64,000 bases of DNA from Gloeopeniophorella convolvens (GCA_022496205.1 WTXD01000040.1:124001-188000); one strand, 5' to 3'. Shown: positions 33,598 through 45,221, counted from the first letter of the stretch. The notes: a model not told the origin generated them from the sequence alone. Numbers and translations are program-made.

Positions 33598-34936
33598 TGC
33601 TGCGTATCAATTAGGAGGTGCGCCTGGAACGACAGAGAGCGGCCAAGAAGTTTATAAAATACCCGCGGGGAATGCGGCCACGCGGAGCACTCACGATCGT
33701 GCGGAAATATCACGAGATAACAACAGACAGCAACAAGCACGTCCGGATGCAGAAGAGAAAGAGGACTTCGCGAGACTCCGCGCCGCGTGCCTATTTATCT
33801 CGGTGATGGGTCAACTTGGAGACGCACTCCCGGGGGGAGCAGGGGGGAGCGCAGCAGGGCTGCGGCCTTGCCAGGTCGGGTCGGATACCCCAATAACAGA
33901 GAAGCTATGCGGTCAAATCACGGGAACCGCGCGGGCCCCGCAGCCCCTGCGCATCGCGCTCTGGCTCGCGCGGCCGCCGCGCGCGGGCCCCGGGCTGGCG
34001 CCTGTCTAGCAGCTGACTGCGCGGCTCAGGCCGCCGCGAAGCCAGTGGAGCCGCAGAGGCGTCCGTGCGAGCGCGAATCTTCGATGCCGCCTTGCAACCT
34101 TAACTTACGTGTGCTAATTATGGCGTGCCGTAACGACCGGGGGCCTCCGCAGCGCCGCGCATGAGCTCGGGTTCGGGTTCGGGCCACCCGTCCGCGCATT
34201 ACAGGCCTTGCAGTAAGTGTTCGCGTGTCCCGTTCTGACAGGCCCCAGGCCTGAGGGCACTGGCGACGCTGACGGGCGTGAGGACGACTTGTGTGACAGT
34301 CTCCAGGGCGCGTCTCCCGGCGGCCGAGACACGCGCAGATCAGAACTTGATGTTTGGACCGTTACGCACACGGGGAGGAGACTGGGCAGCCTATCAAACG
34401 CACAAGGGGTGCGCGAGTCGGAAAGGTAAGGTAGGCGTCGTGCTGACAGGACATCGCAACCGGGGGATCCGCAACGGCTTGCGTGCTTCTCCAGCACGCG
34501 CGCTGTGCAGAGAGAGAACTGCGCCGCATGAGGCTGCGCTGCATGAGGCTAGCGCAGAACAGCTGGAGCTGAAACACGGAGGTCAGCTCCTAGCGGCGTA
34601 GAAGGACAACAGTGCCAGCGCAGACGCATTCGGGGCGAATTTGCCCCACGAACGTGATGGAGTGAACAACTTGTCCAAAGACGCAGCTAGCGCCCGACGT
34701 GCTCGGCACTGGGCGGGCCTAACGAGTCGAAGCTAATACAATCAGCGCTGAGGGGATTCCCACCACGGGCAAAATAGGACAATAGTGTACGGGAGCCTAA
34801 CGCTATAAGACAGACGAGACGATACTTATGTAACAAGAGCAGACGAAGCAGACAGCTAGAGTCGGAAACAACAGGGAGGAGAAAATGACTATGTGCCTCT
34901 GGGGGCGAGTGTAACGTCCAGACGTGGTGTCTACCT
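33598..34936. other. Gene-poor GC-rich stretch
   Basis: About 1.3 kb between the second P450 start and the SWI3-like stop contains several open frames on both strands, none with motifs or splice partners. The part at 34687-34936 is open in the SWI3 frame as read, but it has UTR-like composition. Confidence 0.4.
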
Positions 34937-37101
34937 TCACGACAGCGCCGCAATGTTCCCGCCTCCAGAGGGCCGCCGTCCGCGCCGTCCTGCACCTCCG
35001 TCGCCCGCAGGCCCTGGCCCGTCGTGCCGAGCCCCGTCTGCGCAACGGTCTGCGCGACGGCGCCCGCGCTGCCCGTGCCGTTCTGGTGCTTCGCGAGCTC
35101 GGCGCGCACGCCGTCGAGCGCGCGCTTGAGCCCGACGCGCTCCGTGACGAGCCCGACGCGCGCCGCCTCGAGCGTCCGCCGCTCCTCCTCGAGCAGGTCC
35201 TCGAGCTCCTCGAACTGCGCCATCTTCAGCTCGAGCTTCGTCAGCGTCAGCTTGATCACCGCCGCGAGCGTCGAGCGGATCTGCGTCTCCTCGGCGTCCG
35301 CGAGCGCCGAGGCGGCCTTGGCGGACGAGCCGAGCGCGAGCTTTGCGGCGCGCACGACTTTCGAGTGCGGCACGCCGAGGGTGGGCTTGGATGACGGCCC
35401 GTCGACGGACATGTTGTCTGCACCAGCGACGCTTGAGGGTGCGCTGGCTGCTGTGGCTGTGGCTTCCGACGGGTCCTCCTCCATGCGATCCCCCGAAGCG
35501 CCGTCCTTCTTCTCCGACTCCGGCTGCTCCTTCGAGCCCTCCGGAACAGGCTTGGTCTCCTCGACATCGACGGTAAGATCGTGTAGGGCTGTTTTTGCGG
35601 CTTCTGCGGCTACGCCGGGACCCACGACGCCCGCGAGGAACGCGACGACGCTCATCACAGGGTTGTCCGCCTGCTCGAACGGCACGCGCGCGTACCGTAA
35701 CGCGCCCATCTCGCCTTCGTTCGCGACGTATGGGTCCTCGATGGGCAGCTCCAAGAACTTGCGTATGCACTGCTGCGCGGAGCGCGTGCCGACATGCGCC
35801 TCGATCGCGAACCAGTCGTCGTCGTACATCTCCACCGCCTCCAGCAACAGAAGGACCTCCTGGTCCGACCACGCATCGCCGCTGCCCGAGCCGTGTGCGT
35901 TGCCGCCATTGTTCACGTTCGAGAGCTTGACAAAGTCTCCGCTGAACATGGTTGAGGGGAAGCGGCCATCGAGGTAGCAAGGCTGGCAAAGCTCAAAGTC
36001 CTTCACCTTGAGCGAATGATACCTGACGGCTGTGCAGTCTGAGCCACAGGTGTCGCACTTGTAGGTGGCGGTGGCGATGCTTCGTCCAGCGGAGCCGTTC
36101 ACGGAGCCAGAAGTTGCGCCGTTAGCCAATGTGCTGGCCTCTGTCTCTGTGACGGAGCGTGATGATTTTGAGGTGGTTTGATAGATGTTGGAGCGGAGTT
36201 CAAGGGAGGCGGGGGTGGCGGGGGTCTGGGACTTGACGCCATTAACAGCTGCGTGGGGGTGCTGTGATGAGCGGGTGCCAGGGTGGAGTGACTGCAGGCC
36301 ACGGGGGGTGTCGAGAATAACGCGGAAGTGGCCAGTAAATGGAGGAGCCAACGCAGCCGGACGTGTCTCGGGGTCAATCTGGGTAAAGCGTCTTGAGTAT
36401 GAGATGAACAAGGAGTTGGCCGGACACACCTGGTAGTTGATCAAGCCCCATTGCTCTAAGAAAGCGTGCACGCGCATGATAGCGCAGACGTCGCCGGCAA
36501 GATTCCGGCGGCACGCCGTGACGGTAAGATACTCTGTGGGCCGGAGACGATAGGCGTTGATCATAAAGTCGCGGTAATCCTTGTAAATGGACGGTGTTTT
36601 GGATCTGTTGCGCGAGTTGAAGAACTCGGGGAGGGCGCGCCGCTCGACGGCGTGGATCTTGGACATGTCGAACCACGCAGCGTAGGAGGGGATGATGACC
36701 TCGTGCGTCTGGGCGGCGAGGTACTTGCGGGCCTGGTCCTCGACGCGCTGCCTGTTGGCCTCGAGCTGGGCGGGGTCCTCGTCGTCGTTCTCGTCGCCCG
36801 ACTCTGCCTCCTCCTCGCCGCCCTCGGCCATCTCGACGTCGGCGTTTTCCTCCTCGCCCTCGCCCTCTCCTTTGAGGGCTTTGACCTTTCCGCCTGTTTC
36901 CGGACCGGGCGCGGCGGGGGGGTCGTTGGGCAAGTTGCCGACTTCGCCTCCCTGAATGGGATCAAGTTCTGCGCGCTTGCCAGGGGCGCTGTCTGGGTCG
37001 ACGGGTGTGGCTCCTTGTGTTTGTGGGGGGACGTTGAGTTTTATGCGCTTTGCCTCGGATGACGAGGGAGAGGGAGACGCGGTGCGTTTTGGCGAGTCCA
37101 T
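34937..37101 (-). CDS. SWI3/RSC8-type SWIRM-ZZ-SANT chromatin remodelling subunit
   Basis: This is a core subunit of SWI/SNF or RSC remodelling complexes. From the Met at 37101 (MDSPKRTASPSPSSSEAKRI) come an acidic N-terminus to about residue 110 and a SWIRM domain at about 132-222 (HEVIIPSYAAWFDMSKIHAV ... YRLRPTEYLTVTACRRNLAG ... FLEQWGLINYQV). A ZZ zinc finger lies at about 347-393 (YKCDTCGSDCTAVRYHSLKV, FELCQPCYLDGRFP) and a SANT domain at about 409-452 (WSDQEVLLLLEAVEMYDDDW). The C-terminal helical region (MAQFEELEDLLEEERRTLE) would dimerise. The frame continues to 34687 as read, but restoring one base near 34968-34975 would end the protein at 34937 with GGNIAALS, which looks more natural. 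A longer N-terminus from 37284 is open but lacks family support. It shares a short divergent promoter with the gene at 37252. Confidence 0.92.
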
Positions 37102-37251
37102 TGCGAGTTGGCGTAGCAGCTCACTGAGGTGAAGCTGAAGCTGACGCGGGTGCGAGCTCAACAAGCGGGTTTCCCACGCGCCACGTGGTGCTCCGAGCGG
37201 ACTCGGGCGTCGCTCGGCTGACCTCCGCAGGCCAAAGTTGTACCAGAGTCG
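37102..37251. promoter_or_regulatory. 150 bp divergent promoter
   Basis: Only 150 bp separates the start codons of the SWI3-like gene (minus) and the mitochondrial-protein gene (plus), so the two very likely share a bidirectional promoter. No TATA box was seen, which is usual for housekeeping genes. Confidence 0.5.
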
Positions 37252-39492
37252 ATGACCACGGCTGCGCTCGCAAATGGGCTGCACCGTGTCTCCCTCGCTC
37301 TCGCAGCCAGGGCACTCTGGCCCTCGCCAGCATCCAGACTCAAGGCCTTCAGCACCGCCATGACCACAGACAGCGACGAAACACCCGCCATGAAGGCTCT
37401 CCGAGACATACCCTACCCTTCAGCAGCCCCAGACCCGGCCATCTTCGAGGACTGGTCCGGCGAATACGCCGCAATCAAGGTCACCCAAGATGGCCACGGC
37501 GTGCGTCGCCCCGGGAAACGCGCTCTCCAGCCCATAACCGACTCGAGAGACGGGAGCGCAACGCTCGAGCAAATGTCTCTCAACGGCGAACTAGATGACG
37601 CCGAGACCATTCGCAAAGAAATGGTGGATCTGAAAATACCCATACGCCCCAGCTTCAACTACTACCGCGCCGCCTGGTACGTCTTGCGCCTGCGGCCCTG
37701 GCCCGAGGACCGCGCCGAGCGGTTCGCCAACTGGCTCACGCTCCTCCCCGACAAAACCCTCAAGCCCCCCATGGACCACTTCCACGAAATCAAGACCGCG
37801 CTCTTCTTCACCGAGGGCGCCCCCGACCTCAAAAGCGTCTCGCACTTTGGCGTCATCCTCGCCAAGAAGGGCTACATCCGCAACATGGGCGCCTCCGCCA
37901 TCGGCTTTCTCGCGCGCTACGCGCACCCAGAGGTCACCCTGCGCGTCCTGGAGCAGATGCTGGCCGCCGACCGCGAGCACAAGTCCCACGAGGCACACCG
38001 CTGGTACAAGAAACGCTTCAACGAGACCGCGAAGCACATGTGGAGCATCGTCGTCCGCACGCACTGCAACTGCCACCGCCCCGAGGCCGCCTTCCGCACG
38101 GCCAAGCATGTGCGCGCGCGCGGCGAGACCCTCACGCGCTTCACCTTCCAGTACCTCCTCGGGAAGCTCCACTCGGACGGCCTACACGACATGGAGGCCG
38201 AGGTGCGCTCCTGGCCCGGCATCGGCGAGCTCCCCGACGCGAAGAGCCGGCTCCGCACGGCCGACCCCGCCTCGCTCAAGGACATCCCCGCCATCTCGCC
38301 GCGCCACTCGCCGCACGTCAACCTCGGCCTCGCGCTCTCCCACCTCAAGCGCAGCGAGCGCCTGCGCACGACGCCGCGCGCCTCGGAGCTCGTCCCCTTC
38401 CTCGACATCTACAAGCGCTCCCTGCGCGGCGCGCGTCTGCTCAACGCGCTGCGCTCGCGCGCGTACCGCCTCTCCTACCGCGCCGCGTCCGTCGTCGTCC
38501 TCGCCGAGCTGCTGCACCACCACCGCCGCGGCCAGTTCCGCCACGTGCTCTGGGTGTTCGACAAGTTCCTGCACCGCGCGGGCGTGCCCGCGCCCGAGCT
38601 CGCCCGCGCGCTCTGGCGCCGCCCCGAGTACCCGTCCGCGCAGCGCCTGCATGCCCGCGCGCTCCCGCGCCGCATCACGCGCACGACGCTCAACCTCCCG
38701 AGCAAGCTCTGGCCGACGCAGCACCACACCGCGCTCGCCTGGTCCGCGCTCGTGCGCCTCTGCACGCGCGAGGCACAGCTTGCCGCGCTCTACGCGCACC
38801 TCCTCGCCGCGCCGCCGCCGCGCACCACCCGCGCGACCCCGCCGTCGTCCTACCCTCCGCCCCTCCCCATCTCCCTCCATCCCGATCCACCCCTACTCCC
38901 CTGCCGCGCTCGAGCGCTACGACTCCGCGCACTTCCTCCCGTTCTTCGTCGCGCGCACGCTACTGCGCGGGCCAGACGCCGGCCTGCGCGTACTAGACGA
39001 CATGCTCGACCGCGGCGTGCCGCTCGACGCCGCGATGCTCGGCGTCGGCGCGGCGCTGCACGCGCGGCACGGCGCGCCCGCAACCGCGCTGCGCATGCTC
39101 GGCGCGCTGCGCACGCCCGCGCTCGCCGCGTACACCGCCGCGCTGCGCGGGCTGCTCGACCGCCGCGCGCTGGCCGACGCGCGCGCGCTCGCGGCGCGCA
39201 TCGAGGGCGAGCTCGCCTACGCGCCGGGCAGCAATCGCCAGACGGACGCCGCGCTCGCGTTCCTCGCGCGCCTCGAGGCGGACCCGCGCGCCGCGCCGCC
39301 GGCGCCGCGAGAGCCCGCGGCGGTGCCCGCGCACATGGTGCGCCGGTTCGCGTTCCTGCGCATGGTGCGCAAGCGCGAGATCGAGGTGCGTGCGCTGTTT
39401 CGTTTCGGCTGTCGTTTGTTTTGCGTGCTGCGCCGGGTGTAGCTGACGTGCTCGTGCAGGCCCGTGCGCGCGCGTCGATGGCTGTGCGGTGA
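37252..39492 (+). CDS. Predicted mitochondrial helical-repeat (PPR-like) protein
   Basis: It starts MTTAALANGLHRVSLALAAR, an Arg/Ala/Ser-rich amphipathic leader that fits mitochondrial import. The rest is almost all alpha-helix, with short repeats reminiscent of pentatricopeptide helices (MWSIVVRTHCNCHRPEAAF, AKHVRARGETLTRFTFQYLL, MLGALRTPALAAYTAALRG). No catalytic motif was seen. As read, the frame changes in a C-rich tract at about 38820-38890: the first half ends in a low-complexity frame, and the other half (AALERYDSAHFLPFFVARTL ... MVRRFAFLRMVRKREIE) is one base forward. The last intron (39388-39459) joins a small exon ending RARASMAVR at 39492. If PPR-like, it would bind organellar RNA, but this is inference; no named family was recognised. 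Confidence 0.7.
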   Translation: MTTAALANGLHRVSLALAARALWPSPASRLKAFSTAMTTDSDETPAMKALRDIPYPSAAPDPAIFEDWSGEYAAIKVTQDGHGVRRPGKRALQPITDSRDGSATLEQMSLNGELDDAETIRKEMVDLKIPIRPSFNYYRAAWYVLRLRPWPEDRAERFANWLTLLPDKTLKPPMDHFHEIKTALFFTEGAPDLKSVSHFGVILAKKGYIRNMGASAIGFLARYAHPEVTLRVLEQMLAADREHKSHEAHRWYKKRFNETAKHMWSIVVRTHCNCHRPEAAFRTAKHVRARGETLTRFTFQYLLGKLHSDGLHDMEAEVRSWPGIGELPDAKSRLRTADPASLKDIPAISPRHSPHVNLGLALSHLKRSERLRTTPRASELVPFLDIYKRSLRGARLLNALRSRAYRLSYRAASVVVLAELLHHHRRGQFRHVLWVFDKFLHRAGVPAPELARALWRRPEYPSAQRLHARALPRRITRTTLNLPSKLWPTQHHTALAWSALVRLCTREAQLAALYAHLLAAPPPRTTRATPPSSYPPPLPISLHPDPPLLPCRARALRLRALPPVLRRAHATARARRRPARTRRHARPRRAARRRDARRRRGAARAARRARNRAAHARRAAHARARRVHRRAARAARPPRAGRRARARGAHRGRARLRAGQQSPDGRRARVPRAPRGGPARRAAGAARARGGARAHGAPVRVPAHGAQARDRGACAVSFRLSFVLRAAPGVADVLVQARARASMAVR

Positions 39493-40148
39493 GGGCACCC
39501 ACGCTAGCCCTGCGCAGCGCCGAATGCACCCCAGGCACCATGCCAACGCCGATGCCAACGCCACCGCGCGCCGTGCACGCGTGCTGTCTCACCTGCACCA
39601 CCTTTGCGTTAGTGTGCGGATCGGCGGCCCCACACCGCGCCAACGCCACCACCCCTTACTCCCCACCCTGGGTGGCACCTACTTAGACACGCGTGCATGT
39701 GTAGATGTGCATCATATGTATATGCGGAGGTATACTACAGCATGGGGCGGGCGGGGCACCCCACTACGCCCTGTAATTACTGTAATAGCCAGCGCGGTGG
39801 CGCGGAGTGTCCAAAAGCGTCCGTGTACGTGTGAAGCGTGGAGCGGCTGTAGCCGCAAGTGGAGAGCCAGGGCCAGGAGCAGATGATACGTGGTGCACGA
39901 TTGCGTAGGGGCGACATGGTGATAAGGGTTGTGGTGGGTGATGGTGGTGGTGGTGCATGCATAGACACGCCGGCGCAAAGTATTGTACACGTGTACCAAA
40001 AATAAGGTAGGCGGGTGGGTGTCCATTCCACAAACGCAAAGCAGGGCCAGACGAGACACGAGAAAGCACACAAAGAAACATAAGACAAATAAGTCGAGGA
40101 CAAAGAATGTAAAATAGAAACGGGAAGGAGGATAACGGTCAGACCACA
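39493..40148. other. Convergent intergenic region
   Basis: This contains 3' flanks only. Simple-sequence tracts rich in CA/GT and GGT lie at about 39905-39960. No gene was recognised. Confidence 0.45.
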
Positions 40149-41791
40149 TCATGCTTGTGTCTCTGCGGCCGCTGCTGGCGCGGGCGCGCTGCCGATCGCG
40201 GGCGACGCGGTGGGGGAGCCCTGCACGGAGCGGATGTGCGTGTATGCGGGCGGGAGCTCGATCGTCTCGGGCTCGGCCTCGCTCGGCCCCGCGTCGTCGT
40301 GCTGGATAAAGTTGACGGGGCGCATCGTGGGCGGCGCACCGGTCTTGCGCGTGCCCGTCGTGGTGGTCATCATGCTCGCGGGCGTCTGCGGGCGTAGGAT
40401 GTCCGTCGTGCTCGTCGAGAGCGGGCGCCCGCTGTGCTCGTCGCCGTGGTGCGTCGAGCCCGCGTCCGACGTGCCGCCGAGCGTCGGGTCCGGTACGAGG
40501 AACGGCTCCGGCGCGTAGTACTGCGGGAGCTCCTGCTGCCGCGACTCGGGGCCGTCCTCGTCGTCCTGGAGGATGTTGACCGGGCGCTCTTTGGAGACGG
40601 CGTGGTAGCGGCGGCGGCGGAAGAAGAACAGTGCGAAGAAGGTGATTGCGAGAAGACCACCGATCCCACCGACGACCCCACCTGAGAAAGGGAAAATTTG
40701 CCGCGAGTCAGCGACGAAAATAGAACTGCACGACGGAAGGATTCGTACCAACGATAGCCCCCGTGTTGCTGCTTCTGGGCGCAGTCGTTTGTCAGCGGGA
40801 GCGCAGTGTGTGCGGAGATTAACTACATACGAGTGCCCACCACTACCGCCACCTGTCGACGCGCCGCTGGTGCTGGTCGGATAGCTACCTCCTGCGGGGT
40901 TACCCGGGGTGGAAGAAGGCGAGCTGCCATTAAGACAGGAGGCATCTGCGGAGTAAGCGACGGTGAATGGGGCGCTACCACCAGCTCCGATGCCGCGGTC
41001 GTCACCGGCGACCACGAACATGTTGGTCCCGCCATTGATGTCGACGGTCCAGTTGAAGCCAGTGCCAGTGTCAAGGTTCGTTGAGAGCGGTCCGGGGGGG
41101 ATGGTGAAGGAGTTGCCGCCGGGAATGACCCCCCAGAAGTTGACAGTTCTGAGTGCCGTGATGAAAGTGAATTGTCAGAGATAGCCGAAGCGGAGAACGG
41201 AGACGAGGCGAAGGAGCGGAAGTCCGGATAGGATACGTACCCGTTGACGAAAGGTTGCTCCCACCAGAGGCGGACGGACTCGCACTGGGTGATACCGCCC
41301 GCAGGGTTGACGCTAAAGACCCAGGGTCCTTGCACGCTTTTTGATGTATCGTAACAGCTGGAGTCGTCAGATTGAAGGACGGTGACAGGGGTACTGGTGC
41401 CGCCTGAGCCAAAGCCGCTGCTATCGCTAACCTGCGGACGGGGGGTGGCGTGCGATGAGCGGCGATTTGAGAGAGGGCAGGGTAGGTGGATGGCGAGGAA
41501 GAAATGCTCACGGTGGCGACGAAGGAAGAATTTGCAGGATAATTAAGTTTGAAGTTCAAGGTGTTGCTGGTGCCAGGAAAAGAGATGTTTTGGATGGTTC
41601 GAACTTCGATGCCGTTGGAGAAGGGCGTTGGGCCACTTGGGATGAGGAGGACGCTGTATGGCGGGTTGCCTGCGCCTGTACGGAGAGAGAGACGTTCTGG
41701 CATTGATGAGGCTGAGAGTCGAACTGCCAGGTGTATGCGTTTGCAAGGAGGGACGGAGGAGAAGGAGGACGAGGGGTATCGTGAGCTGCAT
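40149..41791 (-). CDS. Single-pass membrane glycoprotein with Ser/Thr-rich ectodomain
   Basis: The start MQLTIPLVLLLLRPS (41791) is a signal peptide. The ectodomain begins WQFDSQPHQCQNVSLSVQAQ, continues GTSNTLNFKLNYPANSSFVA, contains paired Cys (DDSSCYDTSKSVQGPW, ITQCESVRLWW) and N-glycosylation sites, and ends in a Ser/Thr/Gly-rich stalk (TPGNPAGGSYPTSTSGAST). One helix follows (IVGGVVGGIGGLLAITFFAL, then FFFRRRR), and a cytosolic tail of about 150 residues contains two short repeats of P-V-N-(I/F)-(L/I)-Q-(D/H)-D. The stop is at 40149. Several short introns interrupt it. The architecture is that of mid2/Wsc-like wall sensors, but no known domain was recognised, so the sensor role is only a suggestion. 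Related proteins are common in Agaricomycetes. Confidence 0.78.
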
Positions 41792-42255
41792 GGTAAGAGA
41801 CAAGGCGCAAGCTGGCGCTGAGGGTCGGCGAGTGGCCGCCGAGTGGGTCGCTCGGGCGAGCTCCAAATGCAACAGCCGCACGCGACAATCTGGCCCTGCT
41901 GAGCCTCGCCTCCAGCCGGAGATCCCACACCGCCTCTCTCGGCCTTTTCCATGCCCATCTTATCTTTTTTTTTTTTTCTAACTAGCGAGACCACAGGTGA
42001 CCACAGCGGGTCCCCTCTTGGCGATAGACAAGGTCCTCTCTCGTGTCCTCCGCTGGCAACGCCCAATCAGCCAATCTTGGATGACGTCGTTCTCTCCGAA
42101 CACGATCACGTGGATTCTCTGATGCCTCCGGCCATGGCTTTGCTCCCGCTCTGGCTCAATCGTGCTCTCTCTTGCTTCACCGCCGCCGCCCTCTGGTCCC
42201 TCTGGCTTCGTATCTATTCTACACCATCCTACTCCTCATACCGTAATCGCTTGTA
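41792..42255. promoter_or_regulatory. Divergent intergenic region
   Basis: This is the promoter region between the membrane glycoprotein (minus) and the kinase (plus). A pyrimidine-rich tract including a T run of about 14 lies at 41962-41980, which is common in fungal promoters. No TATA box was seen. Confidence 0.45.
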
Positions 42256-45060
42256 ATGTCCCATGTTTCATATAGCCCCCCACGGGCACCACCCGTCCGC
42301 TACACAGCCCATCACGGCACAAGATGGCAAAAGGAGAAAGCCGCCGCTGGACACGGCGCTTTCGACTACCCTGAAGACGCAAAGTACGTTGGTCCATGGA
42401 TCATAGGCGAATGCGTCGGCAAAGGCGCCAGCGGGCACGTCAAAATCGCTCGGCATCGGAGAACCGGTCAGCTTGCCGCCATCAAGATCCTCCCTCTCGA
42501 CTTTGTCTTTGGCTCCCGCACCTCTCTCAGCGCCAGGCAGGCCAAGACTGACAAGCAGCGCCTCGGCATCGACCGCGAGATCATCATGATGAAGTTGATG
42601 AACCACCCAAACATCATGCGCATCTACGACGTTTATGAGGGCGACAAGGAACTCTATCTCATACTAGAATACGTAGAGGGCGGCGAGCTCTTTGACTTTC
42701 TTGTCAACAGCGGGAAGCTCCCGCCCCTGGACGCTCTTGCCTATTTTAAACAGGTCATCTATGGCCTCAACTACGCCCATGCCTTCTCCATCATCCACCG
42801 CGACCTCAAGCCCGAGAACATCCTAATTCACTCACTTAATCCCCCTTTGATCAAGATTGCCGACTGGGGAATGGCCGCATTTGCGCCACCTTCCCTCGAG
42901 CTAGAGACGAGCTGTGGGAGCCCTCACTATGCCAGTCCAGAAATCGTCCATGGTTACAAGTACAGTGGGACAGCCACTGACATCTGGTCTTGCGGCGTCA
43001 TTCTTTTCGCACTGCTCACTGGCCGCCTTCCCTTTGACGACAAAAATGTCCGCACCCTACTGTCCAAGGTCAAATCGGGAAAGTATGACATGCCCGCTTT
43101 TGTCGACCCCCAGGCCAAGGATCTTATCTCCCGGATGCTTACCGTTGACTCGGCGCAGCGTATATCTGTAAATGGTCGAACTCGTCTTGATTTTCTGATC
43201 GAACTGACGCTTGCAGATCCCTGATATCCTGGCGCACCCATGGTTCACCCAGGATACTCCAGGTATTTTGTATGTGCCGGCCCCTACGGTCGCAGAGCTC
43301 GCTAAGCCCTGGCGTCGACGGCGCATATCGATCCGGATGTCTTTGAATATCTCTGCGTCATTTGGGGCCGCTACGCGGATCCGGAAACAATTACAACCGA
43401 GCTGCTCAGTTCCCCAGGCTCCGGGACGCTAACCAAAGCATTCTACTTTCTCCTCCAGCAGCAACGCTCCAGAGCGCTTGAGGAGCACGGCATCTTTATG
43501 GACCTCGATGAGTCTTCCACCTTCAATGTGCGCGGTGAGAAATTTGTCAACCGGCTGTACATGGCGCCCCTGTCCAAGAAGGCCCGGCCGCTAAGCGCGG
43601 ACAGTGCGCCTGCCGGGACATCCACGTTCGCTTTCCTGTCGCCACCCCCGTCCGAAGATCGCATGGCTACGTCGCCACCGGCGTATCAACAATCCTGGGC
43701 ACAGTCCCAAGTGCACAGGACGCGGCCTATTTCCCCCGCGGGCCCCCGCGGTCACCGCCCCCGCCCGATCTCGTCTCCCCCGCCTGCGCACACGCACACG
43801 CACGCCAGCTTTGCGCTGCCCAACATGGCACACCTGAGTGGCCCCTCGTCCCCCGCACACGTCCGCACGTCCTACTTCAGCGGATCTCCCGCTCCCAGTT
43901 ATGCCGACCAGCGCAACCCGTTCATCGCGCCCGGCCAGACTGCCCACGCGCACGAGCACGCCGCAAACTTCATGGTGCCCCTCACGCCCGTTGCCGGCTC
44001 GCCGCACGCGCACGGCAACGCGCTCCCGCCGATCAACGCGCCGCGCATCTTGAACGCCACGTTCCAGCGCACGATCGACGACATCGCGGGCCGCATGAAC
44101 GTGCTCAACGCCGCATTTGCGCGCGCGCAGGTGCAAGCGCGCGCCGACGCCGCGCAGGCGCGCTACAACGCACTCCCAATGCTCGGGCAGTACCCTGCGC
44201 CATCCGAGCTCGCGCCGGCGCCGGAGCCCGCGCACGCGCGCGAGGCGTCTGGCGGGGACAAGGAGAACGCGCATGTCGAGCCGCCGCGGCGCGTGCACGA
44301 CGCGGACGAGCAGGCACAGGCGCAGGCTCTGGGCGTGCTCGGTTTTGGCAAGGGCGGCGCGCTGCGCACCGAGGTGGGGAACATCGGGATCGCGGTGCCG
44401 CCCGAGGCGGTGACGCGCGCGAAGAAGGACCGCAAGAGCAAGCGTAAGCACCCCCCCTCCGCCCCCTCTCTCTGCCTCTGAGCACTCACGCACCCGCGCA
44501 CTCTGGCAGCTTCCGCGCTGGACCTCCATCCCTCGGACGCGCTGCAGTCGCCAGCAATCGGCTCGCCCTCGCTCGCCTCGCCCAAGTCGCTCCTCGGCTC
44601 GCCCGTCGGCGTCGGGGACGTCAAGGGCTGGTTCTCCGCGCTCTTCCACTGGCGCACGCACGCGGCGGCCTTCCGCGCGCGCGCAGGCGTCGCCGCCGCG
44701 CGCGCCGAGGCACGCCGCCTGCTCGCGCCCGTCCTCCTTGCGGAGCCGCAGCCGGACGGCGCGCTGCGCGCGCGCCTCGCGGATGCGCACGACCCCGCGA
44801 GCGGCGCGCTCGTGCAGAAGGCGGTGCGCTTCCGCGTCGAGTTTAGTCTTGCGCGAGGCGGGGGAGGTGTTGGAGGGGGCGGGTGCGTGATGACGCTCGT
44901 GTTAGAGAAGGGCTCGGTGAGCGCGTTCCGCGCGGTGTGCGCGCGGCTGCGCGAGGAGTGGACGCTTGATGCGCTCGAGCCGCAGACGCCGGGGATGCCG
45001 CCGGCGGGCTTTGGTGCGGGCGTGGAAGAGGGCGGGGATGTGCGGATGGTGCATGCGTGA
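42256..45060 (+). CDS. Gin4/Hsl1/Kcc4-like (CAMK) protein kinase with C-terminal KA1-like domain
   Basis: This is a septin-linked cell-cycle kinase of the NIM1/Gin4 group. The kinase domain (about residues 45-320) shows the Gly loop GECVGKGASGHVKIARHRR, AIKILPL with the ATP Lys, HRDLKPENIL, and DWGMA in place of DFG. It continues ETSCGSPHYASPEIVHG and ends in RIS|IPDILAHPWF across an intron. A UBA-like/helical block follows (DPDVFEYLCVIWGRYADPET). The Pro/His-rich middle leads after an intron (about 44441-44510) to VKGWFSALFHWRTHAAAFRA, the start of the KA1-like C-terminus ending at 45060. One base is missing at about 43307-43310 (AAGCCC then TGGCG; AKPLASTAHIDPD is expected). By family knowledge it is recruited to the bud neck or septum and inhibits Wee1-type kinase; whether this one does so is inferred. 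Confidence 0.88.
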
Positions 45061-45150
45061 GGCCTCGCCAGGGCGCGTGGGGCCCCCGCGCGTTGAGCTC
45101 CTGGATGGGCACCCCGGGAGGAGCAGAGCATGGCAGGGCAGACTATTCGA

Positions 45151-45180
45151 GGACACGGACACGGACACGGACACGGACAC
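45151..45180. repeat. Hexanucleotide microsatellite (GGACAC)5
   Basis: Five perfect copies of GGACAC lie about 90 bp past the kinase stop codon, in the putative 3' UTR. Confidence 0.95.
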
Positions 45181-45221
45181 GACTATGTATACCCACACCT
45201 GTACTATTGTTCGACATACCC

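Noticed and set aside
34687..34936. Extension of the SWI3 frame to 34687
   Set aside because: The extra 80 residues have UTR-like composition, and a one-base correction gives a natural end at 34937.
43591..44790. Minus-strand open frame of about 400 residues opposite the kinase
   Set aside because: It is an Arg-rich shadow of the coding strand without domains; the plus strand carries clear kinase and KA1-like motifs.
45151..45180. GGACAC array considered as a functional regulatory repeat
   Set aside because: Five short perfect copies are typical of microsatellite slippage, and nothing links them to a function.
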